NCBI RefSeq assembly: GCF_006440735.1 | Contig: NZ_VFUA01000050.1 | Span: forward strand, 1 to 44,081 | Source of the DNA: Mesorhizobium sp. B2-7-1 | Lineage (GTDB): Bacteria; Pseudomonadota; Alphaproteobacteria; Rhizobiales; Rhizobiaceae | Direction: 5' to 3' | DNA: 44,081 nt | Shown here: positions 1-6,762 of the stretch, one piece after another | Layout of the letters: the number at the start of each line of letters is the position of its first letter | Position numbering within the stretch: the first letter of the stretch is position 1 | Program-made: the position numbers and the translations under genes | Notes under the pieces: generated by a model | Database searches by the model: none | The model's input: only the letters and a program-made list of their open reading frames with translations | What the model was told of the DNA's origin: nothing

Positions 1-13
1 GGTTTGCGCGAGG

Positions 14-170
14 CCCCCCTCTCTGTCCTGCCGGACATCTCCCCCTCAGAGGGGGAGATTGGCTGTCCCTTTGGGTTTCGCCAATCTCCAACGTGGCAGA
101 ATTGGCGAGGCCGAGAAACTGCTGATCTCCCCCCTTGAGGGGGAGATGTCCGGCAGGACAGAGAGGGGGG
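14..170. repeat. Fold-back pair of an interspersed repeat (34-bp perfect arms)
   Basis: Positions 14-47 and 137-170 are perfect inverted copies of each other over 34 bp, with the core TGTCCTGCCGGACATCTCC. Inside, shorter arms (GAGATTGGC at 54-62 and GCCAATCTC at 86-94) pair again, so the whole stretch could fold into one long hairpin. A third, slightly shorter copy in the forward direction lies at 43907-43954. Such short palindromic intergenic elements are common in Mesorhizobium-type genomes. The element ends 37 bases before the ydcU-like start and carries no convincing ORF. Its role is unknown; it could affect mRNA stability or termination between an upstream gene and ydcU. Confidence 0.85.
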
Positions 171-207
171 CGAAGGATCGCGGTCTCGGTCTGCACACGG
201 CGGCGCC

Positions 208-1173
208 ATGACCATCGCCGCTGTTCAATCCAACCCCACGCCCGCCATCCTGCCGGGCAGCGGCGGCCTGCGCGGCGCCTTCTCCGATCTGTTCTGGCGG
301 AGGCCGAAATTCCTGCTCACCCTGATGCTACTGCCGCCGCTTCTATGGCTGGGCATCGTCTATATCGGCTCGCTGTTCGCGCTGCTCGCCCAGAGCTTCT
401 TCTCGATCGACGAGTTCTCCGGCCTCATCAATCGCCAGTTCACGCTGAAGACCTATGGCGATCTGTTCCAGGCCGCCAATCTCGACATCATCCTGCGCAC
501 GGTGACGATGGCGGCGCTCGTCACGCTCGCCTCCGCGGTCGTCGCCTTCCCCATCGCCTATTACGCGGCGCGCTATGCGCGCGGCCGCTGGAAGGCGCTG
601 TTCTATCTCGGTGTCATGCTGCCGCTGTGGTCGAGCTATCTGGTCAAGATCTACGCCTGGAAGCTGATCCTGGCCAAGGAAGGCATCCTCACCTGGCTGC
701 TCGCCAAGCTGAACCTGCTTTGGCTGCTCGATGCATGGCTGTCGCTGCCGATCGTCGGCGGCAACTCGCTGTCGGTGTCCTTCACCGGCACCTTCATCGT
801 CTTCGTCTATGTCTGGTTGCCCTTCATGATCCTGCCCGTTCAGGCCGCGCTCGAGCGCGTGCCCGGCAATCTGGTCGAGGCCTCGTCCGATCTCGGCGCC
901 TCGCCCGGCCAGACCTTCCGCAACGTGCTGTTCCCGCTGGCGCTGCCGGGCATCGTCGCCGGCTCGATCTTCACCTTTTCGCTGACGCTCGGCGATTACA
1001 TCATCCCGCAGATCATCGGCACCTCGCGGCTTTTCATCGGCCAGGCCGTCTATTCGCAGCAGGGCACCGCCGGCAACATCCCTTTGGCCGCCGCCTTCAC
1101 CGTGGTGCCCATCGTCATCATGGGTTTCTACCTCTGGGGCGCCAAGCGCATGGGGGCTTTCGATGCGCTCTGA
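208..1173 (+). CDS. ydcU: ABC transporter permease, putrescine/spermidine type (YdcU/PotB-like)
   Basis: This 321-residue integral membrane protein is one of two permeases of a polyamine-type ABC importer (PotB/YdcU family). About six hydrophobic helices are visible. The conserved cytoplasmic EAA loop, which docks to the ATPase, reads EASSDLGASPGQTFRNVLFP near residues 228-247. The ATG at 208 fits the family's N-terminus, although no strong ribosome binding site precedes it. Its 3' end overlaps the next permease by 11 bases and patD follows, giving the order ydcU-ydcV-patD known from the E. coli ydcSTUV-patD operon. The solute-binding protein and ATPase should therefore lie just left of the window. 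The substrate is inferred from this order and not proven. Confidence 0.9.
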   Translation: MTIAAVQSNPTPAILPGSGGLRGAFSDLFWRRPKFLLTLMLLPPLLWLGIVYIGSLFALLAQSFFSIDEFSGLINRQFTLKTYGDLFQAANLDIILRTVTMAALVTLASAVVAFPIAYYAARYARGRWKALFYLGVMLPLWSSYLVKIYAWKLILAKEGILTWLLAKLNLLWLLDAWLSLPIVGGNSLSVSFTGTFIVFVYVWLPFMILPVQAALERVPGNLVEASSDLGASPGQTFRNVLFPLALPGIVAGSIFTFSLTLGDYIIPQIIGTSRLFIGQAVYSQQGTAGNIPLAAAFTVVPIVIMGFYLWGAKRMGAFDAL

Positions 1174-1978
1174 CCGTGGTCAAAATGCTCCGCTCGGCCT
1201 GAAGATCGCCGCCGCCTGCGGCCTGCTCTTCCTGCACCTGCCGATCCTCTTGATCTTCGTCTACGCCTTCACGACGGAAGAGAAGAGCTTCGTCTGGCCG
1301 CCGCCGGGGCTCACCACGCAATGGTTCGCCGTCACCTGGAACCGGCCCGACGTGTGGGATGCGCTGTCGCTTTCGGTCCGTGTCGCCGCCATCTCGACGG
1401 CGATCGCCCTGGTTCTCGGCACGCTCTGCGCCGCTGCCGTCTCGCGGACGCGCTTCTTCGGCCGCGAGGCCATCTCGCTGCTGGTCATCCTGCCCATCGC
1501 GCTGCCCGGCATCATCACCGGCATCGCGCTGCGCTCGGCCTTCGCGCTGGCCGACATCCCGTTTTCGTTCTGGACGATCGTGCTCGGCCACGCCACCTTC
1601 TGCGTGGTCGTCGTCTACAACAACGCCGTCGCCCGCTTCCGCCGCACCTCGGGCTCGATGATCGAGGCTTCGATGGATCTCGGCGCCGACGGTTTCCAGA
1701 CGTTCCGGCATGTCGTGCTGCCCAACATCGCGACCGCGCTGCTTGCCGGCGGCATGCTGGCCTTCGCGCTGTCCTTCGACGAGGTCATCGTCACCACCTT
1801 CACCGCCGGCCAGCAGCAGACCGTGCCGATCTGGATGCTGGAGGAGCTCATTCGCCCGCGCCAGCGCCCGGTCACCAATGTCGTGGCCATGGTGGTCGTG
1901 CTGGTGACGCTGCTGCCGATCCTCTTTGCCTATTACCTGACCCGCGACGGTGACCAGATCGCGGGAAGTGGAAAATGA
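1163..1978 (+). CDS. ydcV: ABC transporter permease, putrescine/spermidine type (YdcV/PotC-like)
   Basis: This is the second permease (271 residues) of the polyamine-type importer, of the PotC/YdcV family. It has about six membrane helices and an EAA loop beginning EASMDLGADGFQTFRHVVLP in the second half. The ATG at 1163 lies inside the end of ydcU, so the two are translationally coupled and probably form a heterodimeric membrane channel. The protein ends a few bases before a palindromic repeat, after which patD begins. E. coli YdcV is of similar length (264 residues). Assignment to polyamine uptake rests on the family and on linkage to aminobutyraldehyde dehydrogenase. Confidence 0.9.
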   Translation: MRSDRGQNAPLGLKIAAACGLLFLHLPILLIFVYAFTTEEKSFVWPPPGLTTQWFAVTWNRPDVWDALSLSVRVAAISTAIALVLGTLCAAAVSRTRFFGREAISLLVILPIALPGIITGIALRSAFALADIPFSFWTIVLGHATFCVVVVYNNAVARFRRTSGSMIEASMDLGADGFQTFRHVVLPNIATALLAGGMLAFALSFDEVIVTTFTAGQQQTVPIWMLEELIRPRQRPVTNVVAMVVVLVTLLPILFAYYLTRDGDQIAGSGK

Positions 1979-1983
1979 AAACA

Positions 1984-2057
1984 GCGAATAGGGAGTAGCG
2001 AATAGCGAATAGGGAAAGCCGACAGCCAAACCCTATTCGCTACTCGCTACTCGCTCC
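1984..2057. repeat. Imperfect palindrome built from GCGAATAG-type units
   Basis: Between ydcV and patD, the left arm (1984-2014) repeats short units such as GCGAATAGGGAGTAGCGAAT and the right arm (2031-2057) is the imperfect reverse complement. The arms would pair in the transcript between the permease and dehydrogenase genes. The patD ribosome binding site (AAGGAGAG) starts just after it. This is an interspersed-type element with no coding content; an effect on differential expression within the operon is possible but only inferred. Confidence 0.7.
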
Positions 2058-2075
2058 TGACCAAGGAGAGACCCC

Positions 2076-3503
2076 ATGGACACCCAGATGCTGATCGGCT
2101 CGAAATTCGAGAAGGGCACCGAAACCGAGGAGCCGATCCTCAATCCGAAGACCGGGGCGACCATCCTCAACCTGCCGGAAGCGAGCCCGGCGCAGATCGA
2201 GGCCGCGGTGGCGGCCGCTGAAAAGGCGTTCGTCGGTTGGTCGCGCACGACGCCGGCGCAACGTTCCGGCTATCTCTTGAAGATCGCCGACCGCATCGAG
2301 GCGGAGGCGAAGGAGTTCGCGGCGCTCGAGGCGCTGAATTGCGGCAAGCCGATCAACGCGGTGCTCAATGACGAGATCCCGGCGATCGTCGACTGCTACC
2401 GGTTCTTCGCCGGCGCGGTGCGCTCGATGCCCGGCCAGGTCGCCGGCGAATATATTCCCGGCCACACCTCGATGGTGCGGCGTGACCCGGTCGGCATCGT
2501 CGCTTCCATCGCGCCCTGGAACTATCCGCTGATGATGATGGCCTGGAAGCTGGCGCCGGCGATCGGCGGCGGCAACACGGTCGTCTTCAAGCCGTCCGAA
2601 CAGACGCCGCTGACGGCGCTGAAGCTGGCGAAGATCCTCGCCGAGGTGCTGCCCGAGGGCGTCGTCAACGTCGTGCTCGGTCGCGGGGACAGCGTCGGCA
2701 ACACGCTGATCAACCATGCCAAGGTCAACATGATCTCGATCACCGGCGATGTCGCCACCGGCAAGAAGGTGCTGCAGGCGGCTGCCAAGTCGGTCAAGCG
2801 CACGCATCTGGAGCTCGGCGGCAAGGCACCGGTCATCGTCTTCGACGACGCCGACCTCGGCGCCGTGGTCAACGGCCTGCGCGCCTTCGGCTACTACAAT
2901 GCCGGTCAGGACTGCACCGCCGCCTGCCGCATCTATGCCGGCAAGAAGATCTACGACAAGCTCGTCGCCGATCTCTCCTCGGCGGTCTCGACCATCAAGT
3001 ACAACCAGCCGGACGACACCGAAAACGAGATCGGCCCGCTGATCTCGCGCCGCCAGCGCGACCGCGTCTCGAGCTTCGTCGAGCGCGCCTCCGAACTGAA
3101 GCACATCGAGATCACCACCGGCGGCAAGCCGGGCGAGGGCTCCGGCTTCTATTATCAGCCGACGGTCGTCGCCGGCGCGCTGCAGGAAGACGAGATCGTG
3201 CGCCGCGAAGTGTTCGGCCCGGTCGTCTCCGTCACCCGCTTCTCCGATGTCGACGAAGCGGTGAACTGGGCCAACGACAGCGATTACGGCCTCGCCTCGT
3301 CGGTGTGGACGAAGGACGTCTCGCGCGCCATGGCGACGGCCGCCCGCCTGCAATATGGCTGCACCTGGATCAACACCCACTTCATGCTGACCAACGAGAT
3401 GCCGCATGGCGGATTGAAGCAGTCCGGCTACGGCAAGGACATGTCGCTCTACGCGCTGGAGGATTACACCGCCGTTCGCCACGTGATGGTGGCGCACGGC
3501 TAG
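2076..3503 (+). CDS. patD: Gamma-aminobutyraldehyde dehydrogenase (PatD-like)
   Basis: This NAD-dependent aldehyde dehydrogenase (475 residues; E. coli PatD has 474) is expected to oxidise 4-aminobutyraldehyde, made from putrescine by a transaminase, to GABA in the cytoplasm. Catalytic features are visible: Asn149 in APWNYP, the general base Glu246 in LELGGK and the nucleophile Cys280 in NAGQDCTAACR. The ATG at 2076 follows a good ribosome binding site (AAGGAGAG). It lies directly behind the ydcU-ydcV permease genes, the arrangement of the putrescine uptake and oxidation operon in enterics. The general family is certain. The substrate is inferred from context and close resemblance to PatD; a betaine-aldehyde or other omega-amino aldehyde substrate is the main alternative. 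Confidence 0.9.
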   Translation: MDTQMLIGSKFEKGTETEEPILNPKTGATILNLPEASPAQIEAAVAAAEKAFVGWSRTTPAQRSGYLLKIADRIEAEAKEFAALEALNCGKPINAVLNDEIPAIVDCYRFFAGAVRSMPGQVAGEYIPGHTSMVRRDPVGIVASIAPWNYPLMMMAWKLAPAIGGGNTVVFKPSEQTPLTALKLAKILAEVLPEGVVNVVLGRGDSVGNTLINHAKVNMISITGDVATGKKVLQAAAKSVKRTHLELGGKAPVIVFDDADLGAVVNGLRAFGYYNAGQDCTAACRIYAGKKIYDKLVADLSSAVSTIKYNQPDDTENEIGPLISRRQRDRVSSFVERASELKHIEITTGGKPGEGSGFYYQPTVVAGALQEDEIVRREVFGPVVSVTRFSDVDEAVNWANDSDYGLASSVWTKDVSRAMATAARLQYGCTWINTHFMLTNEMPHGGLKQSGYGKDMSLYALEDYTAVRHVMVAHG

Positions 3504-3532
3504 GCGCCTTCGACCTCTCCCTTGTGGGGGAG

Positions 3533-3577
3533 GTCGGATTGCTCCGAATTGCGAAGAGCAATTCGGTACAATCCGAC
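3533..3577. terminator. Strong two-stage hairpin between convergent genes
   Basis: A 45-nt hairpin: outer arms GTCGGATTG (3533-3541) and CAATCCGAC (3569-3577), a 2x2 mismatch, inner arms CCGAATTGC (3544-3552) and GCAATTCGG (3558-3566), and a GAAGA loop. It sits between the end of patD (+) and the end of the flavoprotein gene (-), the place for a bidirectional terminator. There is no U tract, so it may instead be a REP-like element that blocks RNA decay. Confidence 0.6.
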
Positions 3578-3619
3578 TTCGGCGCGACGATCCCTGTGTC
3601 GGCGGGATCAGCGTAGGAA

Positions 3620-5029
3620 TTAAGCGGCTGTCCTGCCCTCCGCCATCGAAGTCGCAGGCTTGATGTTCTGGTTGACCCGGAAGACGTTGAAGGGGTCATA
3701 GGTGCGCTTCACCTGGCTCAGCCGCTCGTAATTTGCGCCATAGCTCGCCTGCACGCGCGCTTCTCCTTCGTCTTCCATCATGAAATTCACGTAGCCGCCT
3801 TCGCCGTTGTGGGGGTGGATGCTCGTCCAGTAGGTCTTGGCCCACTTGGTGAGGTCGGCGGCCTTGCCCGGATCGGGATCGATTGCCGCGATGACCATCG
3901 ACCAGGTTGCGTCGCGCGCGTTCCATGCCGTTTCGTTCTTGCCGACGCGCCGAACGGCGCCGTCGATCGGGTAAAGATGCATGAGCGACAATTCGCTCGG
4001 CGCCTCGGCGGCCTGCGCGATATGGGTGGCGATGGCTTCGTCGGGAAGCGACTTCACGAAATCGCCCTTCCAATACCATTGCAGGCCTTTCGGAAGCAGC
4101 GGATCGAACAACGCCTGCAAGGCCGGAAATGGCATAACGCCCATCCAGTTGAAGATCGGCGGCGGCAGATTGTCGAGCAGCGGCGCCATGGCCTTGCGCC
4201 CGTCCTCCTCGGTGCCGTTGTAGCAGGAGATGATGGCGCAGGCGCGCTTGCCCCAATATTCGCGCGGGAAGGGATCGGTCGAGGGAACGGTTTTCAGGCC
4301 GACAAAGGCGCCGAGATCTTCCGGCGCCTCCGGCAGGTAGTCGCGATAGGTCCGCATGACGGCCAACGCATCCTTGGCCTCCCAGAACACCGGGCCGCCG
4401 AAGATCATGTTCACAGGATGGGCCTGGAACAGGAAGCTGGTCACGACGCCGAAATTGCCGCCGCCGCCCCGGAGCGCCCAGAACAGGTCGGGATTCTCAG
4501 CTTTGCTGGCTGTCACCACGCTGCCGTCGGCCAGCACCAGATCGGCTTCGACCAGATTGTCGATGGTGAGACCGTATCTGCGCGTGAGATAGCCCGTCCC
4601 TCCGCCGAGGGTCAGACCGGCAACGCCCGTGGTCGAGACGATGCCGGCCGGAACAGCCAGCCCGAAAGGATGGGTGGCATGGTCCACGTCACCCGACGTG
4701 CAGCCTGGCCCGACCCTCACGGTGCGCGTTTTCGGATCGACATGGACCCCTTTCATCATCGACAGGTCGATGACGAGGCCGCCGTCGCAGATCCCCAGCC
4801 CGGCGCCGTTGTGCCCGCCGCCGCGCACGGCGATCAGCAGGTCGTTGTCGCGCGCGTATTTCACGGCGGTGATCACGTCGGCGATGTCGGCGCAGCGTGC
4901 GATCAGCAGCGGGCGCTTTTCGATCATGCCGTTATAGACCTTGCGGGCCTCGTCATAGCCGGCATCGTCACGCAGGATCACCTCCCCGCGCAGGCTTTCA
5001 CGTAGTTTTGCATGGGCTTCGTCGGTCAT
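3620..5029 (-). CDS. FAD-linked oxidoreductase, berberine-bridge enzyme type
   Basis: This 469-residue flavoprotein has an N-terminal FAD-binding PCMH fold and a C-terminal BBE motif (YGANYERLSQVKRTYDPFNVF). His73 in VRGGGHNGAG is the expected site of covalent FAD attachment. The position that carries the second, cysteinyl attachment in bicovalent members is a Val here (AGIVSTTGV instead of the AGxCPTxGV pattern), so a single covalent link is predicted. The family oxidises sugars, alkaloids or other secondary compounds with O2; the substrate cannot be told. No Sec or Tat signal is visible. It lies last in a minus-strand group behind small SnoaL-like, dimeric-barrel and AhpD-like proteins, and its own upstream region (about 340 bases) suggests a separate promoter. 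Confidence 0.88.
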   Translation of the reverse strand: MTDEAHAKLRESLRGEVILRDDAGYDEARKVYNGMIEKRPLLIARCADIADVITAVKYARDNDLLIAVRGGGHNGAGLGICDGGLVIDLSMMKGVHVDPKTRTVRVGPGCTSGDVDHATHPFGLAVPAGIVSTTGVAGLTLGGGTGYLTRRYGLTIDNLVEADLVLADGSVVTASKAENPDLFWALRGGGGNFGVVTSFLFQAHPVNMIFGGPVFWEAKDALAVMRTYRDYLPEAPEDLGAFVGLKTVPSTDPFPREYWGKRACAIISCYNGTEEDGRKAMAPLLDNLPPPIFNWMGVMPFPALQALFDPLLPKGLQWYWKGDFVKSLPDEAIATHIAQAAEAPSELSLMHLYPIDGAVRRVGKNETAWNARDATWSMVIAAIDPDPGKAADLTKWAKTYWTSIHPHNGEGGYVNFMMEDEGEARVQASYGANYERLSQVKRTYDPFNVFRVNQNIKPATSMAEGRTAA

Positions 5030-5366
5030 CGGTTTGCTCCCTTGATTGGGGCCACCGCCATGCGGCGGCGGCGCGACGCATTTGTTGCTTCGTTATGCCG
5101 CCTCGACGGGCGGGGTGCGTTGGATGGCGCAGGAAGATCACATTGCACCGATCCAGTGCGTGCCGCTTCGCCCGAAAGGGCCAGCGGGGCATGGCCCGGG
5201 AGAGCCATGACATGGTCGCCAACGCGGCCGCCGGGGCCGGCCGTACCGAGGCTCGGTCCCCCCGGCCTTGTCGATCTGATCAAGGCGAGCGGCCGCCGCG
5301 CGCCGCGGCCACTCGCGCCTTCGTGCTTGCCGGTCGCCTCTCAGCCCCGGCTCTTCGACGGTGCAG
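5030..5366. other. 337-bp gene-free region upstream of the flavoprotein gene
   Basis: No convincing gene was found. The short ORFs here overlap in all frames and have no good ribosome binding site or family resemblance. The middle part (about 5163-5285) resembles the 3' end of the LuxR-type regulator gene at 6736-6840. The part nearest 5029 is the presumed promoter region of the flavoprotein gene, but no clear -35/-10 pair was identified. Confidence 0.5.
5163..5285 (-). pseudogene. Probable relic of a LuxR-type regulator 3' end
   Basis: Read on the minus strand, this stretch aligns by eye with the end of the hydrolase-LuxR regulator gene and the bases just after it. The best parts are a perfect 16-base match (CCGCTTCGCCCGAAAG at 5163-5178 and 6736-6751), CATGGCCCG at 5190-5198 and 6764-6772 with spacing shifted by one base, and weaker matches over GGCGGCCGC and TTGATCAGATCGAC against TTGCTCAAGCTCGAC. 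The reading frame is not kept. The simplest reading is a decayed duplicate of the regulator's C-terminal coding region, now placed upstream of the flavoprotein gene as the intact one is placed upstream of the AhpD-like gene. A shared regulatory sequence is the alternative. Confidence 0.4.
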
Positions 5367-5681
5367 CTATTCCACGATCCGGAAGATCTGCCACTGGCTG
5401 GTGCCAGACACCACATAGGGCTCCAGTTCCTTGCCCCATTTGGCATGCGCGTCGATCTTGGCGATCTTGGCGAAGAACGCCTCCAACTGGGCCAGGCTCT
5501 CGACCTCGTGATGGGACTCGATCGTCGCTTCGCGTGCGCCGATCGAGCCCGTCATGAGCCGGAATTTCAAGTCGGCGAGCCCGACCTGCGAGCCGATCTC
5601 GCGCTCCCATTTCCGCATCAGCTCGAGTGCGGTCTGCTTGTGACCGAACTTGGCGTCGATCTGCCATCTGGCGCTGAACAT
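5367..5681 (-). CDS. Small dimeric alpha/beta-barrel (NIPSNAP/DUF-type) protein
   Basis: A 104-residue soluble protein with the look of a ferredoxin-like dimeric alpha/beta barrel: an N-terminal strand (MFSARWQIDAKFGHK), a long helix (QTALELMRKWEREIGSQ), then a strand rich in aromatic and charged residues and a C-terminal WQIFRIVE. Such proteins are often small enzymes, monooxygenases or binding proteins in secondary or stress pathways, but no catalytic residue can be named. The start has a good ribosome binding site (GAGGGAGAACC, 5 bases before ATG). It lies 55 bases after the SnoaL-like gene on the same strand and is probably co-transcribed with it. Exact family is uncertain. Confidence 0.75.
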   Translation of the reverse strand: MFSARWQIDAKFGHKQTALELMRKWEREIGSQVGLADLKFRLMTGSIGAREATIESHHEVESLAQLEAFFAKIAKIDAHAKWGKELEPYVVSGTSQWQIFRIVE

Positions 5682-5736
5682 TTTGGTTCTCCCTCATCAT
5701 TGCGGCCCAGGCCGCTGTTGAGTTGTCCGTGGTTGA

Positions 5737-6099
5737 CTATTCGTCCCAGGCCTGCACGACGGTCTGCCGCGCGATCAGCCCGTTCTTCAGCTCCACCATC
5801 GCCGCGCAGTACACTTTTGTGCCGTCCGGATAGGCGCAGGCTTGCATGAAGGCGAGGTTGTTCCCCTCCGCGATGGTGGTATCCACCTTGTGGGTCATCG
5901 CCCGGCTGCAGATATCGTCCCAGAAGGTGCTGATCGCCGCGCGGCCGCGGATCTCGCGCGGCTTGCTCGGCGGATTGTTGCGGTCGATCACCCGCACCAG
6001 CGCGTCGTCATTGTAGAAGCTCGACAAGAGCTTGCCGTCACGGCCTTCGATCGCCTTCTTGATCGCGGCGCCGTCCACTGTTTGTGTCTTGGTCAGCAT
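5737..6099 (-). CDS. SnoaL-like / NTF2-fold protein
   Basis: This 120-residue protein has the cone-shaped NTF2-like fold pattern: a helix with Gly-Arg-Asp-Gly (AIEGRDGKLLSSFYNDDALV), the segment EIRGRAAISTFWDDI, and a final strand (GLIARQTVVQAW). Members bind or turn over small molecules (SnoaL, ketosteroid isomerase, SgcJ/EcaC type); the ligand is unknown. The ATG at 6099 was chosen because GGAGG lies 5 bases before it. An in-frame ATG at 6111 and a longer ORF to 6162 lack a binding site. The leader ATGGAGGATGAAATGCTGA is identical, over 19 bases, to the leader of the AhpD-like gene just upstream, a sign that this leader was duplicated along with or between the genes. Confidence 0.8.
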   Translation of the reverse strand: MLTKTQTVDGAAIKKAIEGRDGKLLSSFYNDDALVRVIDRNNPPSKPREIRGRAAISTFWDDICSRAMTHKVDTTIAEGNNLAFMQACAYPDGTKVYCAAMVELKNGLIARQTVVQAWDE

Positions 6100-6180
6100 T
6101 TCATCCTCCATATGCCCATCGTCTTGGGCGGTTGATGTGCGAAAGTGCCGCCCGGCGCTCATTGCCGGACAGGGATTTTC

Positions 6181-6654
6181 TTATTGCGACTTGGCTTTGA
6201 CCGCCGCGAACAGGTCGTCGGTCTGCTTCTTGAAGGTCGCCATATCGACCTGGCTGCCGTTGAGCATCGTCGACCAGTGGCGCACGATCGCCGCCATCGC
6301 GATGGCCTCCTTGATCTCCTCGTCGCTCGCGCCGTTCGCCTTGGCCGCCAGCGTGTGGAAATAGATGCAGTATTGGCAGGGGATCTGCGAGGCGACCGCC
6401 AGGCCCATCAGCTCCTTGGTCTTGCCGTTGAGGGCGGTGTTCGGATTGAGCTGCACGCCCTTGATCTCGGCCCACGCGCCGGCCACCGCGACATCGGGCA
6501 GCGTCTTGAACATGTCGGGCACCGTGCCGAGCGTGGCCTGGATATCCTTGTAGGCCGCGGTTGCCGAGGCGTCCTCGGCCCGCGCCGGAGTGATGGCCAG
6601 CAATGCGCCCGCGGCAAATGCCAGCAATCCGATCTTGCGATTCAATTTCAGCAT
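6181..6654 (-). CDS. Exported AhpD-like / carboxymuconolactone decarboxylase family protein
   Basis: A 157-residue protein with a Sec signal peptide (hydrophobic residues 8-21, predicted cleavage after ITPARA, about residue 26) and an AhpD/CMD domain. The AhpD catalytic pattern is complete with the right spacing: Glu81, Cys93, Cys96 and His100 (E-x11-C-x2-C-x3-H; ELMGLAVASQIPCQYCIYFH). AhpD itself is a cytoplasmic disulfide reductase/peroxidase, so a periplasmic form would need a different electron donor. The ATG at 6654 follows GGAGG, with the same leader as the SnoaL-like gene 80 bases downstream. It is the first gene after the LuxR-type regulator and may be its target. Confidence 0.88.
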   Translation of the reverse strand: MLKLNRKIGLLAFAAGALLAITPARAEDASATAAYKDIQATLGTVPDMFKTLPDVAVAGAWAEIKGVQLNPNTALNGKTKELMGLAVASQIPCQYCIYFHTLAAKANGASDEEIKEAIAMAAIVRHWSTMLNGSQVDMATFKKQTDDLFAAVKAKSQ

Positions 6655-6762
6655 TTCATCCTCCATTCGCAGTGCCTTCGTGGCTGCATCGCCTAGCCTG
6701 CATGGGGAGAATTGATACCTCTTAGGGCGCCCCGACCGCTTCGCCCGAAAGCGCCATGGTTC

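Noticed and set aside
2040..3497. 485-residue minus-strand ORF antisense to patD
   Set aside because: Exact antisense of a highly conserved aldehyde dehydrogenase gene, with low-complexity composition and no binding site.
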